64,000 nt of DNA from Stenotrophomonas lacuserhaii. Lineage in GTDB: Bacteria > Pseudomonadota > Gammaproteobacteria > Xanthomonadales > Xanthomonadaceae. The position numbers were made by a program, and so were the translations under genes. This document shows positions 29,222 through 37,314 of the stretch, in pieces; position 1 is the stretch's first letter; each line of letters starts with the position of its first letter. A model generated the notes under the pieces. That model saw only the letters and a list, made by a program, of their open reading frames with translations, was not told where the DNA came from and made no database searches. Location of the stretch: contig NZ_JACSQS010000009.1 of assembly GCF_014836545.1 (NCBI RefSeq), forward strand, positions 66,120 through 130,119, written 5' to 3'.

Positions 29222-31411
29222 ATGGATGTCTCCCACCTGCTTGATGGCCTGAACCCGGCCCAGCGCGATGCCGTGTCCGCCCCCCCTGGCCACCACCTGG
29301 TGCTGGCCGGCGCGGGCTCCGGCAAGACCCGCGTACTGACCCACCGCATCGCCTGGCTGCACGAAGTGTTCGGCGTGCCGACCCATGGCATTTTCGCGGT
29401 GACCTTCACCAACAAGGCGGCCGGCGAGATGCGCCACCGGATCGACGCGCAGCTGCCCAATGGCAGCCGTGGCGCGTGGATCGGCACCTTCCACGGGCTG
29501 GCCAACCGGCTGCTGCGGCTGCACTGGGCCGAAGCCAGGCTGCCCGATTCCTTCCAGGTGATGGATTCGGATGACCAGCTGCGGCTGGTCAAGCGCGTGG
29601 TGCAGGCCCTGGAGCTGGATGACGGCAAGTACCCGCCCAAGCAGATCGCCTGGTGGATCAACGAACAGAAGGACGAGGGTCGCCGGCCGCAGCACATCCA
29701 GCCCGAGCCGAATGACGCCTGGCTGGACACCATGCGCCAGGCCTACACCGAGTACCAGGCGCGCTGCGACCGCGCCGGCCTGGTCGACTTCGCCGAACTG
29801 CTGCTGCGCGCGCATGAGCTGCTGCGCGACAACCCGGCCCTGCTGGCGCATTACCGCGCCCGCTTCCGCGAGATCCTGGTCGACGAATTCCAGGACACCA
29901 ACTCCATCCAGTACGCCTTCGTGCGCGTGCTGGCCGGCGACACCGGGCATGTGTTCGTGGTCGGCGACGATGACCAGGCCATCTATGGCTGGCGCGGCGC
30001 GAAGGTGGAGAACGTGCAGGGCTTCCTGCGTGATTTCCCCGGCGCGCAGACCATCCGGCTGGAACAGAACTACCGTTCCACCGCCAACATCCTGGGCGCG
30101 GCCAACGCGGTCATTTCGCACAATCCGGACCGCATCGGCAAGGAGCTGTGGACCGACAGCGGCGACGGCGATCCGATCGACCTGTACGCGGCCTACAACG
30201 AGATGGACGAGGCGCGTTACATCGTCGAACGTGCCCGGCAGTGGGTGCGCGACGGCGGCAGCCATGGCGAAGTGGCGGTGCTCTACCGCAGCAATGCGCA
30301 GTCGCGCGCGCTGGAAGAAGTGCTGCTGAGCGAGCAGGTGCCGTATCGCGTGTACGGCGGCATGCGCTTCTTCGAACGCGCCGAAATCAAGGATGCGCTG
30401 GCCTACCTGCGGCTGCTGTCCAACCGCAACGACGATGCGGCCTTCGAGCGTGCGGTCAACACCCCCACCCGTGGCATCGGCGACCGCACCCTGGACGAGG
30501 TGCGCCGCGAGGCGCGCGCGCAGGGCATTTCGCTATGGGAAGCCACCATGCTGGTCACCCAGGGCAACGCGCTGGCGGCGCGCGCGCGCAACGCGCTGGC
30601 CGGCTTCCTGGTGCTGGTCAATGAACTGCAGGCGCAGACCGTGCACATGACCCTGGCCGAGCGCATCGACCACGTGCTGGCGCGCTCGCTGCTGCGCGAG
30701 CACTGGAGCAAGGAAAGCCGCAACGCGCTGGACTCCGAATCGCGCACCGACAACCTCGACGAACTGGTGTCGGTGGCCTCGCGCTTCGTGCGCCGCACCG
30801 ACGATGTCGAAGAAGTGGAGGACATGGACGAGCTGGTCGCCTTCCTCGCCTATGCCGCGCTGGAAGCCGGCGAAGGACAGGCGCAGGCCAACGAAGACGG
30901 CGTGCAGTTGATGACCCTGCATTCGGCCAAGGGCCTGGAGTTCCCGCTGGTGTTCCTGGCCGGCATGGAAGACGGCCTGTTCCCGAGCGCTCGTTCGCTG
31001 GAAGAAAGCGGGCGGCTGGAGGAAGAACGCCGACTGGCCTACGTCGGCATCACCCGCGCGCGGCAGAAGCTGGTGCTGTGCTACGCCGAATCACGGCGCA
31101 TCCATGGCCAGGACAACTACGGGGTGCCGTCGCGCTTCCTGCGCGAGATCCCGCGCGAGCTGCTGCATGAAGTGCGGCCGAAGGTGCAGGTGTCGCGGCC
31201 GGCATCGCTGGGCGCCAGCCGCGGCGGCGGGCATGCCGCGCTGGAGGCACCGCCGCTGAAGCTGGGCACGATGGTCACCCATCCCAAGTTCGGCGAAGGC
31301 ATGGTCACCGACTACGAAGGCAGCGGCGCGCATGCACGCGTGCAGGTGGAGTTCGCCGATGCCGGCAGCAAGTGGCTGGTGATGGCCTACGCCAACCTGA
31401 CCGCGCTGTAA
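29222..31411 (+). CDS. uvrD: DNA helicase II (UvrD)
   Basis: A 729-residue SF1A helicase. Walker A is GAGSGKT (30-36), motif II VDEFQDTN starts at about 220, and GDDDQAIYGWRGA, the QNYRS motif IV region and ITRARQKL motif VI follow in order. The C-terminal KFGEGMVTDYEGSG segment is the Tudor-like domain that contacts RNA polymerase and distinguishes UvrD/PcrA from Rep. It unwinds 3'-5' in nucleotide-excision and mismatch repair. A small phosphatase gene follows after 17 bp. Confidence 0.95.
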   Translation: MDVSHLLDGLNPAQRDAVSAPPGHHLVLAGAGSGKTRVLTHRIAWLHEVFGVPTHGIFAVTFTNKAAGEMRHRIDAQLPNGSRGAWIGTFHGLANRLLRLHWAEARLPDSFQVMDSDDQLRLVKRVVQALELDDGKYPPKQIAWWINEQKDEGRRPQHIQPEPNDAWLDTMRQAYTEYQARCDRAGLVDFAELLLRAHELLRDNPALLAHYRARFREILVDEFQDTNSIQYAFVRVLAGDTGHVFVVGDDDQAIYGWRGAKVENVQGFLRDFPGAQTIRLEQNYRSTANILGAANAVISHNPDRIGKELWTDSGDGDPIDLYAAYNEMDEARYIVERARQWVRDGGSHGEVAVLYRSNAQSRALEEVLLSEQVPYRVYGGMRFFERAEIKDALAYLRLLSNRNDDAAFERAVNTPTRGIGDRTLDEVRREARAQGISLWEATMLVTQGNALAARARNALAGFLVLVNELQAQTVHMTLAERIDHVLARSLLREHWSKESRNALDSESRTDNLDELVSVASRFVRRTDDVEEVEDMDELVAFLAYAALEAGEGQAQANEDGVQLMTLHSAKGLEFPLVFLAGMEDGLFPSARSLEESGRLEEERRLAYVGITRARQKLVLCYAESRRIHGQDNYGVPSRFLREIPRELLHEVRPKVQVSRPASLGASRGGGHAALEAPPLKLGTMVTHPKFGEGMVTDYEGSGAHARVQVEFADAGSKWLVMAYANLTAL

Positions 31412-31428
31412 CGTCAGCAGCGCACGCC

Positions 31429-31755
31429 ATGTCCCGCCACGTGCTGTTCCTGTGCAGCCAGAACCGCCTGCGCAGCCCGACGGCCGAGCAGGTGTTCGCC
31501 GACTGGCCTGGCATTGAAACCGCGTCGGCCGGGTTGCTGGCCGATGCGGATGAACTGCTGGGGCCTGAGCTGCTGGAATGGGCCGATCTGGTGTTCGTGA
31601 TGGAGCGCGCGCACCGCACGCGGTTGTCGGCACGCTTCGCCCCTTGGTTGAACGGCAAGCGCGTGGTGTGCCTGGATATCCCGGATGACTACGACTACAT
31701 GGACCCGGCGCTGGTCGAGCTGCTCAAGCGCAAGGTCAGTCCGCACCTGCGCTGA
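31429..31755 (+). CDS. Low-molecular-weight phosphotyrosine-phosphatase-like protein
   Basis: A 108-residue protein beginning VLFLCSQNRLRSPTAE. The CX5R loop (Cys9 to Arg15, then Ser16) is that of LMW protein tyrosine phosphatases, as is the central LVFVMERAH strand. The end, DIPDDYDYMDPALVELL, carries Asp residues at the general-acid position. At 108 residues it is shorter than the usual about 150. The family is widespread in Proteobacteria; substrate unknown. It probably shares a transcript with uvrD and lies 134 bp before the kinase-like gene. Confidence 0.82.
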   Translation: MSRHVLFLCSQNRLRSPTAEQVFADWPGIETASAGLLADADELLGPELLEWADLVFVMERAHRTRLSARFAPWLNGKRVVCLDIPDDYDYMDPALVELLKRKVSPHLR

Positions 31756-31889
31756 GTGGCCGGCGTGGGCGTACGGCATCCCAGTCCAGCTGGGGGAGGA
31801 CGGTGTCATGCTGACCAGTGCCGTATTTATGAAAGCCCGCATCTATGGCTGGAAGCAGTATTTCCTTCTTGTTCAATGAAGGAAGGCGC

Positions 31890-34800
31890 ATGCCCGTTGC
31901 TGGCTCCTCGTCGCAGGCAACGCCCGCAGTGATCCGCGGGCGGCATCTATCCGGCCCCGTGCAGGGACGCGCCTCAGCGTCCACCCTCGGCAGCCTGCTG
32001 GTCAGCAACACCGCCCCGTTGCGCGAGCGCCGTCTCTCTGCGCCCTCAGGCCCGCAGCGGGTGTCGGCGGAGGACTGCCCGCCCGTCGCTGGAGCAGCCG
32101 ATGCGATGCGGCAGACGACCACGCTGCGCGCCCTGTTCCACACGATGGACGGAGTGCGGCAGGCGTTGGACAGCGGAGATATGGGGGCGGGCCGGCACGC
32201 AGATTCCGATGCGGGAGGTGACGGCCCAGGCCCGGCAGCGGCCCGCGCATGGACCGGCGCCGGCAGCCGTCCCGCCGCGCTGGTCTGCCTCGATGGCGCA
32301 GACTGGAGGGTGAAGGAAACCGGGGACACCGGGCTCAGTGCGATGGAGGCCAGCCTGTCCCGCGTGTTCCAGCTTACCGGCCTGGCCGCGCCGGACGCGC
32401 GCGTGATGGCAGCCGACGCCTCGCTGCCGGGCGACAGCCAGCGCTTTGCTTCGCGCTACGAACCCAGCTTCAAGGACCTTGGCAGCTTCCTTGCCACGCC
32501 GGCTGCCGAAGCCTTGGCCGGCGCAGGCGATGAAGGGGCCAGGATGCGCTACGCCCAGCTGCGCAGCGACCATGCAGCGGCTGTTTCGACCTGCGATGCG
32601 GTGCTGCAGCGCGCCGGGGTCGAGTACTTCTGGCAGGTGCAGGACGCTGGACTGCAGGCCGAACACGCAGCGGCCGACAGGCAACGATTCGATGCGCTGG
32701 AGGCGATGAACCGCTTGCTGCCGACCGCAGTGCGCAGCGACCAGGTCCGCCATTTCATCGCCTCGCGATGGCTCGGCAACTGGGATCATCTGAACTTCCG
32801 GATGGAGAACTTCGGCTACGCCGAGCGCGATGGACAGCCCGTGGCGATGACCGTGGATTTCGGTTCGTGCGGGCCGCTTGGATTCGCCACGCTCGATGCG
32901 CGCAGGGTGATGCTGCCCAAGCAGGCCAGTGGCGATATCGCCATGCTGCAGCGGCCCGCCTCGCTGTATCCGATACCGGATGCCTTCGTTGAGAACGCTG
33001 CGGAGTTCGACGCCATGGGGGCAGATCCCGGCCGGTTGCATGACACGCTGGGCTGGCCCTATGGATTCCAGTCGGAGAGCGTTGCCGAGCTCATGCGTGC
33101 GCCCGCCGCGCCCGACCCGGCCATTGCCGATGCGATGGCTGAAATGGGTTATCGGCTCGCGCTGGTTCCTGCAATGACCGTACATGCGGTCGTCGACGCA
33201 GGATGGCAGGTTCCCGCTGGCGCGCCGGAAGGCCACTGGCCGGACGCCGCACGGATGGCCGGCACCCTGGTGCAGCGCCGGCAGGCCCTGCTGGCGCAGT
33301 ATGCGCCAGCGCAGATCCGCGACTGGATCAGCGCCGACCCCGAGCGCGCCGCGCGGGTCCGGCAGCAGATGCTGGACGGCATCGGCGCTGCCCTGGGCGG
33401 TGATGCCGGCCCCATGGCTCTGCAGGAACACATCAACGCCCTGCACGCCGGGCATCAGATGCTGATGGACGGCGACATTGCTTCTGTGATGGGTGACGCC
33501 ACGGCGCACGCCCCCAATGCCGCCACGGCACGGATCAGGACGCTGCAGCAGCTGCATGACTGCAATCGACGGCTGGCCGTCGCCCTGGACACCAACATGG
33601 AGGCGGACGTCCGCGCGATCGGCGAGGAACTGTTGTCCCCAACGGTATTCGGGGAGCTGTTGAAGGACCTGGGCCTGGGTCCAGGGTCGGGTGCGATGGG
33701 GCGCGCGAGCTTCGAGGCAAACCGCGATTGGCTGTTGCTGGTGAACCGCCTGGTGGAATCCGGCCATCTCGCCGCCACGCAGGTCACGCACCGCCTGTTG
33801 GAACCGTTCGAAGGAGCTGCCTATTCGCCCAACGTCGGCGCGCATGCCCATCGTGACCCCGCGCTCGGGATGGCTTTCATCGAGCTGCTGGAGACCCTGC
33901 TGGCCAGATCGCCGGAGATCACCCCCCTGATGCTGCGCGCGGGCCTGCTGGCGGCGAAGGAGAAGGGCTATCCCAACTATTACGCCGCGTTGGCGGCATC
34001 AGGCGCATCGACCGCGTGGGACCAGCGCCTGCAACAGGCCGATCTGTTGCCAGGCAACGCGGAATACATCCGCTTGAGGTCGTTGCGCAGCTGGGCGGTC
34101 AAGAAGGTGTCCTACGAGCCGCGCCGCGGTGACGAACCGATCAGGGTCGCAGCGGAGGCGCAGCAGCTGTCCGCGCTGCCGCTGCGCGCTCTGGTGCAGC
34201 ATGTGCAAGCTGCGTATGGTGCCCGCCGCATGATCGAACTGGAGCTGCCCGTCATGCGTGAGAAACTGCACATGAAGCTGACCACCGCTGCCGAGGACAA
34301 GGCGCTGAAGACGCTTGTCCACGCCAGCGTGGAAGGCGCCTGGAAGGACGCCACGGAAAAACACCGGCTTCCACGCAATACGCCTGCACCGCCCACGATG
34401 ATCAAGGAGCTCCAGCACGACGCGCTGGAGGACTACTGGATTCGGATGAGGAAGCTGCGCAAGGCCGATGCCGAGGCCTGGATCCAGGCCGGTGAGCGGC
34501 GCTACACGAAGGCGGTGCTGGCGCAGCCTGGACTATCGCTGGCGGACCGGCGTCAGCTGCTCAAGCAGTGTGCTGCAGAGATTGAAATCGACATCAGCAA
34601 CATGGTGCGCGATGCCGGGGGCAGCGATGATGATGCCCTGGATGCAGCGGGCATCGACCAACGCGCGCAGCAGCACGCGACTGCCACGGCCGGTGACATG
34701 GCCGGCCGTGCAGCGGCCAAGGCCCAGGCGGATGCACAGGCAGAGGCACGCGTGAGAGCCGAACAGCAGGCACGCAGCAAGGCCGGTGAATCCGCTCAGC

Positions 34801-35255
34801 GCGCATCCACCAGCGCGGCTGGGAAGGCCACGCACGCCGCGGCTCTTGCCGCCAGCTCGCAGGCCAGTGCGCAGGCCCAGGCCACCGCGCGTAGAGAGGC
34901 AGAGCGGCGTGCAGGTGAAAAGGCCGCGAAGGAAGCTTCGGCGCGTGCCACGCGTGATGCGATCGTCCACAGCCGCCAATTCAAAAATGAGGTGGAGACA
35001 CGCCTCGCCATTCTTCGCGCACCGCCGCCGCCCGGTGCCGCGTCCTCGTCCTCCCGGCAGACACAGCGGCAGATAGAGCAGCGTGCCGGCGCGCTCAGGG
35101 AAGATCGCTTGAATGCACCGCTTCAGGCACGTCTGGATGCGCTCAGGGAAAGCTCCCCACGCGGAGAAACAGCCCCTCGCTCCCGCGCCGGGCGGCAACG
35201 CACCCGGGAGTACGTCGACCCCCGCAGCGGGACGTCCGGCAGCACGACCCGATGA
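31890..35255 (+). CDS. Large effector-like protein with kinase-like core
   Basis: A 1121-residue protein that I cannot place in a named family. The first about 125 residues are Ser/Ala/Gly/Arg-rich and probably disordered, as in type III/IV effectors. Residues 130-345 read like a HipA/PI3K-type kinase. A VCLDGADWRVKETG strand gives a candidate ATP lysine, Lys142. A NWDHLNFRMEN loop (Asp299, His300, Asn302) resembles D-x-H-x-N catalytic loops, and TVDFG (Asp323) a metal-binding DFG. The remainder is helical, with a long Ala/Gln/Arg/Glu coiled coil at about 945-1070 and a basic Ser-rich tail. No signal peptide. AAGGAAGG stands 4-6 nt before the ATG at 31890; an in-frame ATG at 31845 is the alternative. 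Kinase activity and secretion are inference. Confidence 0.72.
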   Translation: MPVAGSSSQATPAVIRGRHLSGPVQGRASASTLGSLLVSNTAPLRERRLSAPSGPQRVSAEDCPPVAGAADAMRQTTTLRALFHTMDGVRQALDSGDMGAGRHADSDAGGDGPGPAAARAWTGAGSRPAALVCLDGADWRVKETGDTGLSAMEASLSRVFQLTGLAAPDARVMAADASLPGDSQRFASRYEPSFKDLGSFLATPAAEALAGAGDEGARMRYAQLRSDHAAAVSTCDAVLQRAGVEYFWQVQDAGLQAEHAAADRQRFDALEAMNRLLPTAVRSDQVRHFIASRWLGNWDHLNFRMENFGYAERDGQPVAMTVDFGSCGPLGFATLDARRVMLPKQASGDIAMLQRPASLYPIPDAFVENAAEFDAMGADPGRLHDTLGWPYGFQSESVAELMRAPAAPDPAIADAMAEMGYRLALVPAMTVHAVVDAGWQVPAGAPEGHWPDAARMAGTLVQRRQALLAQYAPAQIRDWISADPERAARVRQQMLDGIGAALGGDAGPMALQEHINALHAGHQMLMDGDIASVMGDATAHAPNAATARIRTLQQLHDCNRRLAVALDTNMEADVRAIGEELLSPTVFGELLKDLGLGPGSGAMGRASFEANRDWLLLVNRLVESGHLAATQVTHRLLEPFEGAAYSPNVGAHAHRDPALGMAFIELLETLLARSPEITPLMLRAGLLAAKEKGYPNYYAALAASGASTAWDQRLQQADLLPGNAEYIRLRSLRSWAVKKVSYEPRRGDEPIRVAAEAQQLSALPLRALVQHVQAAYGARRMIELELPVMREKLHMKLTTAAEDKALKTLVHASVEGAWKDATEKHRLPRNTPAPPTMIKELQHDALEDYWIRMRKLRKADAEAWIQAGERRYTKAVLAQPGLSLADRRQLLKQCAAEIEIDISNMVRDAGGSDDDALDAAGIDQRAQQHATATAGDMAGRAAAKAQADAQAEARVRAEQQARSKAGESAQRASTSAAGKATHAAALAASSQASAQAQATARREAERRAGEKAAKEASARATRDAIVHSRQFKNEVETRLAILRAPPPPGAASSSSRQTQRQIEQRAGALREDRLNAPLQARLDALRESSPRGETAPRSRAGRQRTREYVDPRSGTSGSTTR

Positions 35256-35270
35256 TCCGCGGGTCGTCGG

Positions 35271-35984
35271 TCAGCAGTGCGGGCTCGTGCCCGCGGCATA
35301 GGCCAACCCACGCCGCAGCAGCGCACGCACATCGGGATCGGCGTACACCGCCGCATCGTGGCCCAAGCCGGTATACCAGCTTCGGCCGCGGCCCATCGGC
35401 CGGCACCAGGTGATGGGATGGTCATCGCCCATCGTGCCGCCTTCGTAGCCTGCTTCATCCACGGTGGCCAGCACCTGCACCCAGGGTCGCGGATTGCGTC
35501 GGTAGTTGTAGAGTTCATCGGTGATCGGCCACTGCACGCCGTCATCGCCCCCGCCATGCAGCGTCACCCGCGCAGTCTGCAGGCCGGGTGGATGCTTGTG
35601 GAACCAGGCACCGACCAGTTCGCCATAGAACGGCCAGTCGTATTCGGTATCGGCCGCAGAATGCAGGCCGAGGAAACCTCCGCCTCCTTCGATGAAAGCC
35701 TGGAGCGCGGCCTGCTGCGGCTCATCCAGTACGTCACCGGTGGTGTTGGCGAACACCACGGCGCGAAAGGCTGACAGCCCTTCAGCAGTGAATACGCCGC
35801 TGTCTTCGCCATGCACCACCCGCAGTCCCTGCTCGGCGGCCAGCGAGCCCAGCGTTTCCACGGCTACCGGAATGGAGTCGTGGCGGAACTTGGCGGTCCG
35901 GGTGAAAACCAGGATCGCATCGTCGGCATAGGCCGGCCAGGGGAGCAGCAACAGGGCCAGGCAGCAGGAGATGAGAGCGCGCAT
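35271..35984 (-). CDS. ThuA-like domain protein, exported
   Basis: A 237-residue protein with a signal peptide (LISCCLALLLLPWPAYA, cleavage near residue 20) and a ThuA-like glutamine-amidotransferase-type fold. Key pieces are the LVFTRTAKFRHDSIP start, a VVFANTTGDVLDEPQQAALQ helix, GGGFLGLHSAADT, an HPPGLQ strand and GMGRSWYTGLGH-like C-terminal. ThuA-like domains are linked to sugar (trehalose, glycoside) utilisation, with unclear chemistry. CAGAAT stands 7 nt before the ATG. It is convergent with the effector-like gene, with a gap of only 15 bp. Confidence 0.85.
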   Translation of the reverse strand: MRALISCCLALLLLPWPAYADDAILVFTRTAKFRHDSIPVAVETLGSLAAEQGLRVVHGEDSGVFTAEGLSAFRAVVFANTTGDVLDEPQQAALQAFIEGGGGFLGLHSAADTEYDWPFYGELVGAWFHKHPPGLQTARVTLHGGGDDGVQWPITDELYNYRRNPRPWVQVLATVDEAGYEGGTMGDDHPITWCRPMGRGRSWYTGLGHDAAVYADPDVRALLRRGLAYAAGTSPHC

Positions 35985-35991
35985 GCGGCCG

Positions 35992-35997
35992 ATTCTG
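35992..35997 (-). promoter_or_regulatory. -10-like hexamer, leaderless start of the ThuA-like gene
   Basis: On the minus strand CAGAAT ends 7 nt before the ATG at 35984. Confidence 0.35.
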
Positions 35998-36031
35998 GCA
36001 CGCACCGCCCGCTGCGCCATGCTGCACTGCA

Positions 36032-36073
36032 TTGATCGTGCTCAAGGCGCGGCCTGCACGCGGGGTATGTAAT
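36032..36073 (+). promoter_or_regulatory. FNR/Anr-type site and -10 of the universal stress gene
   Basis: TTGAT-cgtg-CTCAA (36032-36045) matches the FNR consensus TTGAT-N4-ATCAA in nine of ten positions. A TATGTAAT -10 region (36066-36073) implies a start near 36080. That puts the site's centre at about -41.5, the class II activation position. The gene downstream is a UspA protein, a common FNR/Anr target. Confidence 0.6.
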
Positions 36074-36113
36074 GCTCCTGTTCCCACACGGCGGATCACC
36101 AAGGAGCCCGGCC

Positions 36114-36560
36114 ATGTACAAGCGCATCCTGATTGCCACCGACGGGTCCGAACTGTCGGAAAAAGGCCTGATGAAGGGTCTGGAGCTGGCCAAGGACCTG
36201 GACGCGGAGGTCGATATCGTTACCGTATCCGAGCCTTGGGCCGTTGGCATGTATGACGCCATGGGCTGGAGCGTCGGCTACATGAACAGCCCGGAATACA
36301 AGGCCGACCGCGAAGAGTCAGCGCAGAAGATCCTGCAGCCCGCGCTGGCCACTGCGCAGGCGCAGGGCGTGCGGGCCAACGGCGTGCACGTGCTGGACCG
36401 CTATGCGGCCGACGGTGTGATCGACGTGGCCGGCGAGCGCAGTTCGGACCTTATCGTGATGACCTCGCATGGCCGGCGCGGCATGACCCGCGTGCTGCTG
36501 GGCAGCCAGACCGCTGAAGTGCTCGCGCGCAGCAGCATACCGGTGCTGGTCATCCGCTGA
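36114..36560 (+). CDS. Universal stress protein (UspA family)
   Basis: A 148-residue single-domain Usp protein. It begins YKRILIATDGSELSEKG and ends with the ATP-binding signature SHGRRGMTRVLLGSQTAEVLARSS (the G2xG9xGS/T pattern), so it is an ATP-binding rather than UspA-sensu-stricto type. AAGGAG sits 8 nt before the ATG. The upstream FNR-type site suggests induction at low oxygen. A single gene: the next features are a repeat and genes on the other strand. Confidence 0.92.
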   Translation: MYKRILIATDGSELSEKGLMKGLELAKDLDAEVDIVTVSEPWAVGMYDAMGWSVGYMNSPEYKADREESAQKILQPALATAQAQGVRANGVHVLDRYAADGVIDVAGERSSDLIVMTSHGRRGMTRVLLGSQTAEVLARSSIPVLVIR

Positions 36561-36631
36561 GACAGCGTTCCCGGGGAGGGGACCCGGCGTCGGTCGCAGG
36601 AAGCGGCCGGCGCCGTCTTCTGCCCTGGTGG

Positions 36632-36652
36632 GTGACGACCGTTGGTCGTCAC
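36632..36652. repeat. Copy of the 21-bp palindrome
   Basis: GTGACGACC-gtt-GGTCGTCAC, preceded by TGGTGG, in the gap between the convergent uspA-type gene and the gene at 36672. Same family as 6681, 6718, 21752 and 48730. Confidence 0.85.
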
Positions 36653-36671
36653 GTTGCGCCAGCCGCCACGC

Positions 36672-36914
36672 TCAGTCGCGCAGCTTCAGGGTCTGCGATT
36701 CGTCCAGGCTGCCATCGGCCTGCAGCACCACGTAGCGCTCGCCACTGCGGTCGAACAGCACCGGGATCGGATCGCGGAACAGCGGCCGCCGCACGAAGCG
36801 CAGCTGCCAGCCGAAATGTTCCAGGGTCTGCACGGCGGACAGCTGCTCGGCAGTCAGCCCCTGGCGAAGGGCGGCCTGGTCGATCGGCAGGTTACGGCGT
36901 TCTACGTTGCTCAT
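36672..36914 (-). CDS. Small conserved hypothetical protein
   Basis: An 80-residue soluble protein. It has a SNVERRN start, a GLTAEQLSAVQTLEHFGWQLRF helix-strand and VRRPLFRDPIPVLFD, then a YVVLQADGSLD strand. I do not know a functional name. Similar small proteins sit next to polA in Xanthomonadaceae, as far as I recall. It begins 16 bp after the DUF2782 lipoprotein gene on the same strand and probably shares its promoter. Confidence 0.7.
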   Translation of the reverse strand: MSNVERRNLPIDQAALRQGLTAEQLSAVQTLEHFGWQLRFVRRPLFRDPIPVLFDRSGERYVVLQADGSLDESQTLKLRD

Positions 36915-36930
36915 TTCGAAAGAACGTGCA

Positions 36931-37227
36931 TCACCAGCTGTAGAGCTTCCAGTACACCGGCGACACGCCGTCCTTGGAATTATCCATGCGGCCATCGCCG
37001 TTCTGGTCGTAGATGAAATAGGGGGCACCGCGCACCGGGGTCACCTTGACCATGCGCAGCTGGCCTGCCACGCGGTATTCCTCCAGCACGTCGCCGTTGT
37101 CCAGCGTGCGCTTGGCGATGTCGGCACCGGCCACATCGACCGGCGGTGCACCGGCGCCACCGGGGGTCGCGCAGCCGGCCAGCAGCAGGGCCAGCAGCAA
37201 CGGCGCGGCGAGCATCATGGGTTTCAT
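36931..37227 (-). CDS. DUF2782 family lipoprotein
   Basis: A 98-residue predicted lipoprotein with lipobox LLAGC (Cys19) after a Leu/Ala-rich signal. The DUF2782 domain consists of the LDNGDVLEEYRVAGQLRMVKVTPVRGAPYF-type strands and a C-terminal DQNGDGRMDNS loop that resembles a calcium-binding EF-like loop. DUF2782 genes adjoin polA in many gammaproteobacteria; function unknown. AAGGAC precedes the ATG, and an ATAAT -10-like element lies near 37258 on the minus strand. It is divergent from polA with 87 bp between starts. Confidence 0.86.
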   Translation of the reverse strand: MKPMMLAAPLLLALLLAGCATPGGAGAPPVDVAGADIAKRTLDNGDVLEEYRVAGQLRMVKVTPVRGAPYFIYDQNGDGRMDNSKDGVSPVYWKLYSW

Positions 37228-37302
37228 GGGCAGGAGTCCTTGGCCGGGTGTGTCAGGGATTATGCCCCAGCTGGCGTGACCGACGTGCAGGCGCGGGGCG
37301 CG

Positions 37303-37308
37303 TAGAAT
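37303..37308 (+). promoter_or_regulatory. -10-like hexamer, leaderless start of polA
   Basis: TAGAAT lies 6 nt before the polA ATG at 37315; there is no Shine-Dalgarno sequence. Confidence 0.6.
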
Positions 37309-37314
37309 CGTCGC

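Noticed and set aside
34700..35255. C-terminal XVIPCD-type T4SS signal in the effector-like protein
   Set aside because: The end is a basic Ser/Arg-rich tail after an Ala/Gln coiled coil; I could not recognise the conserved blocks of that domain.
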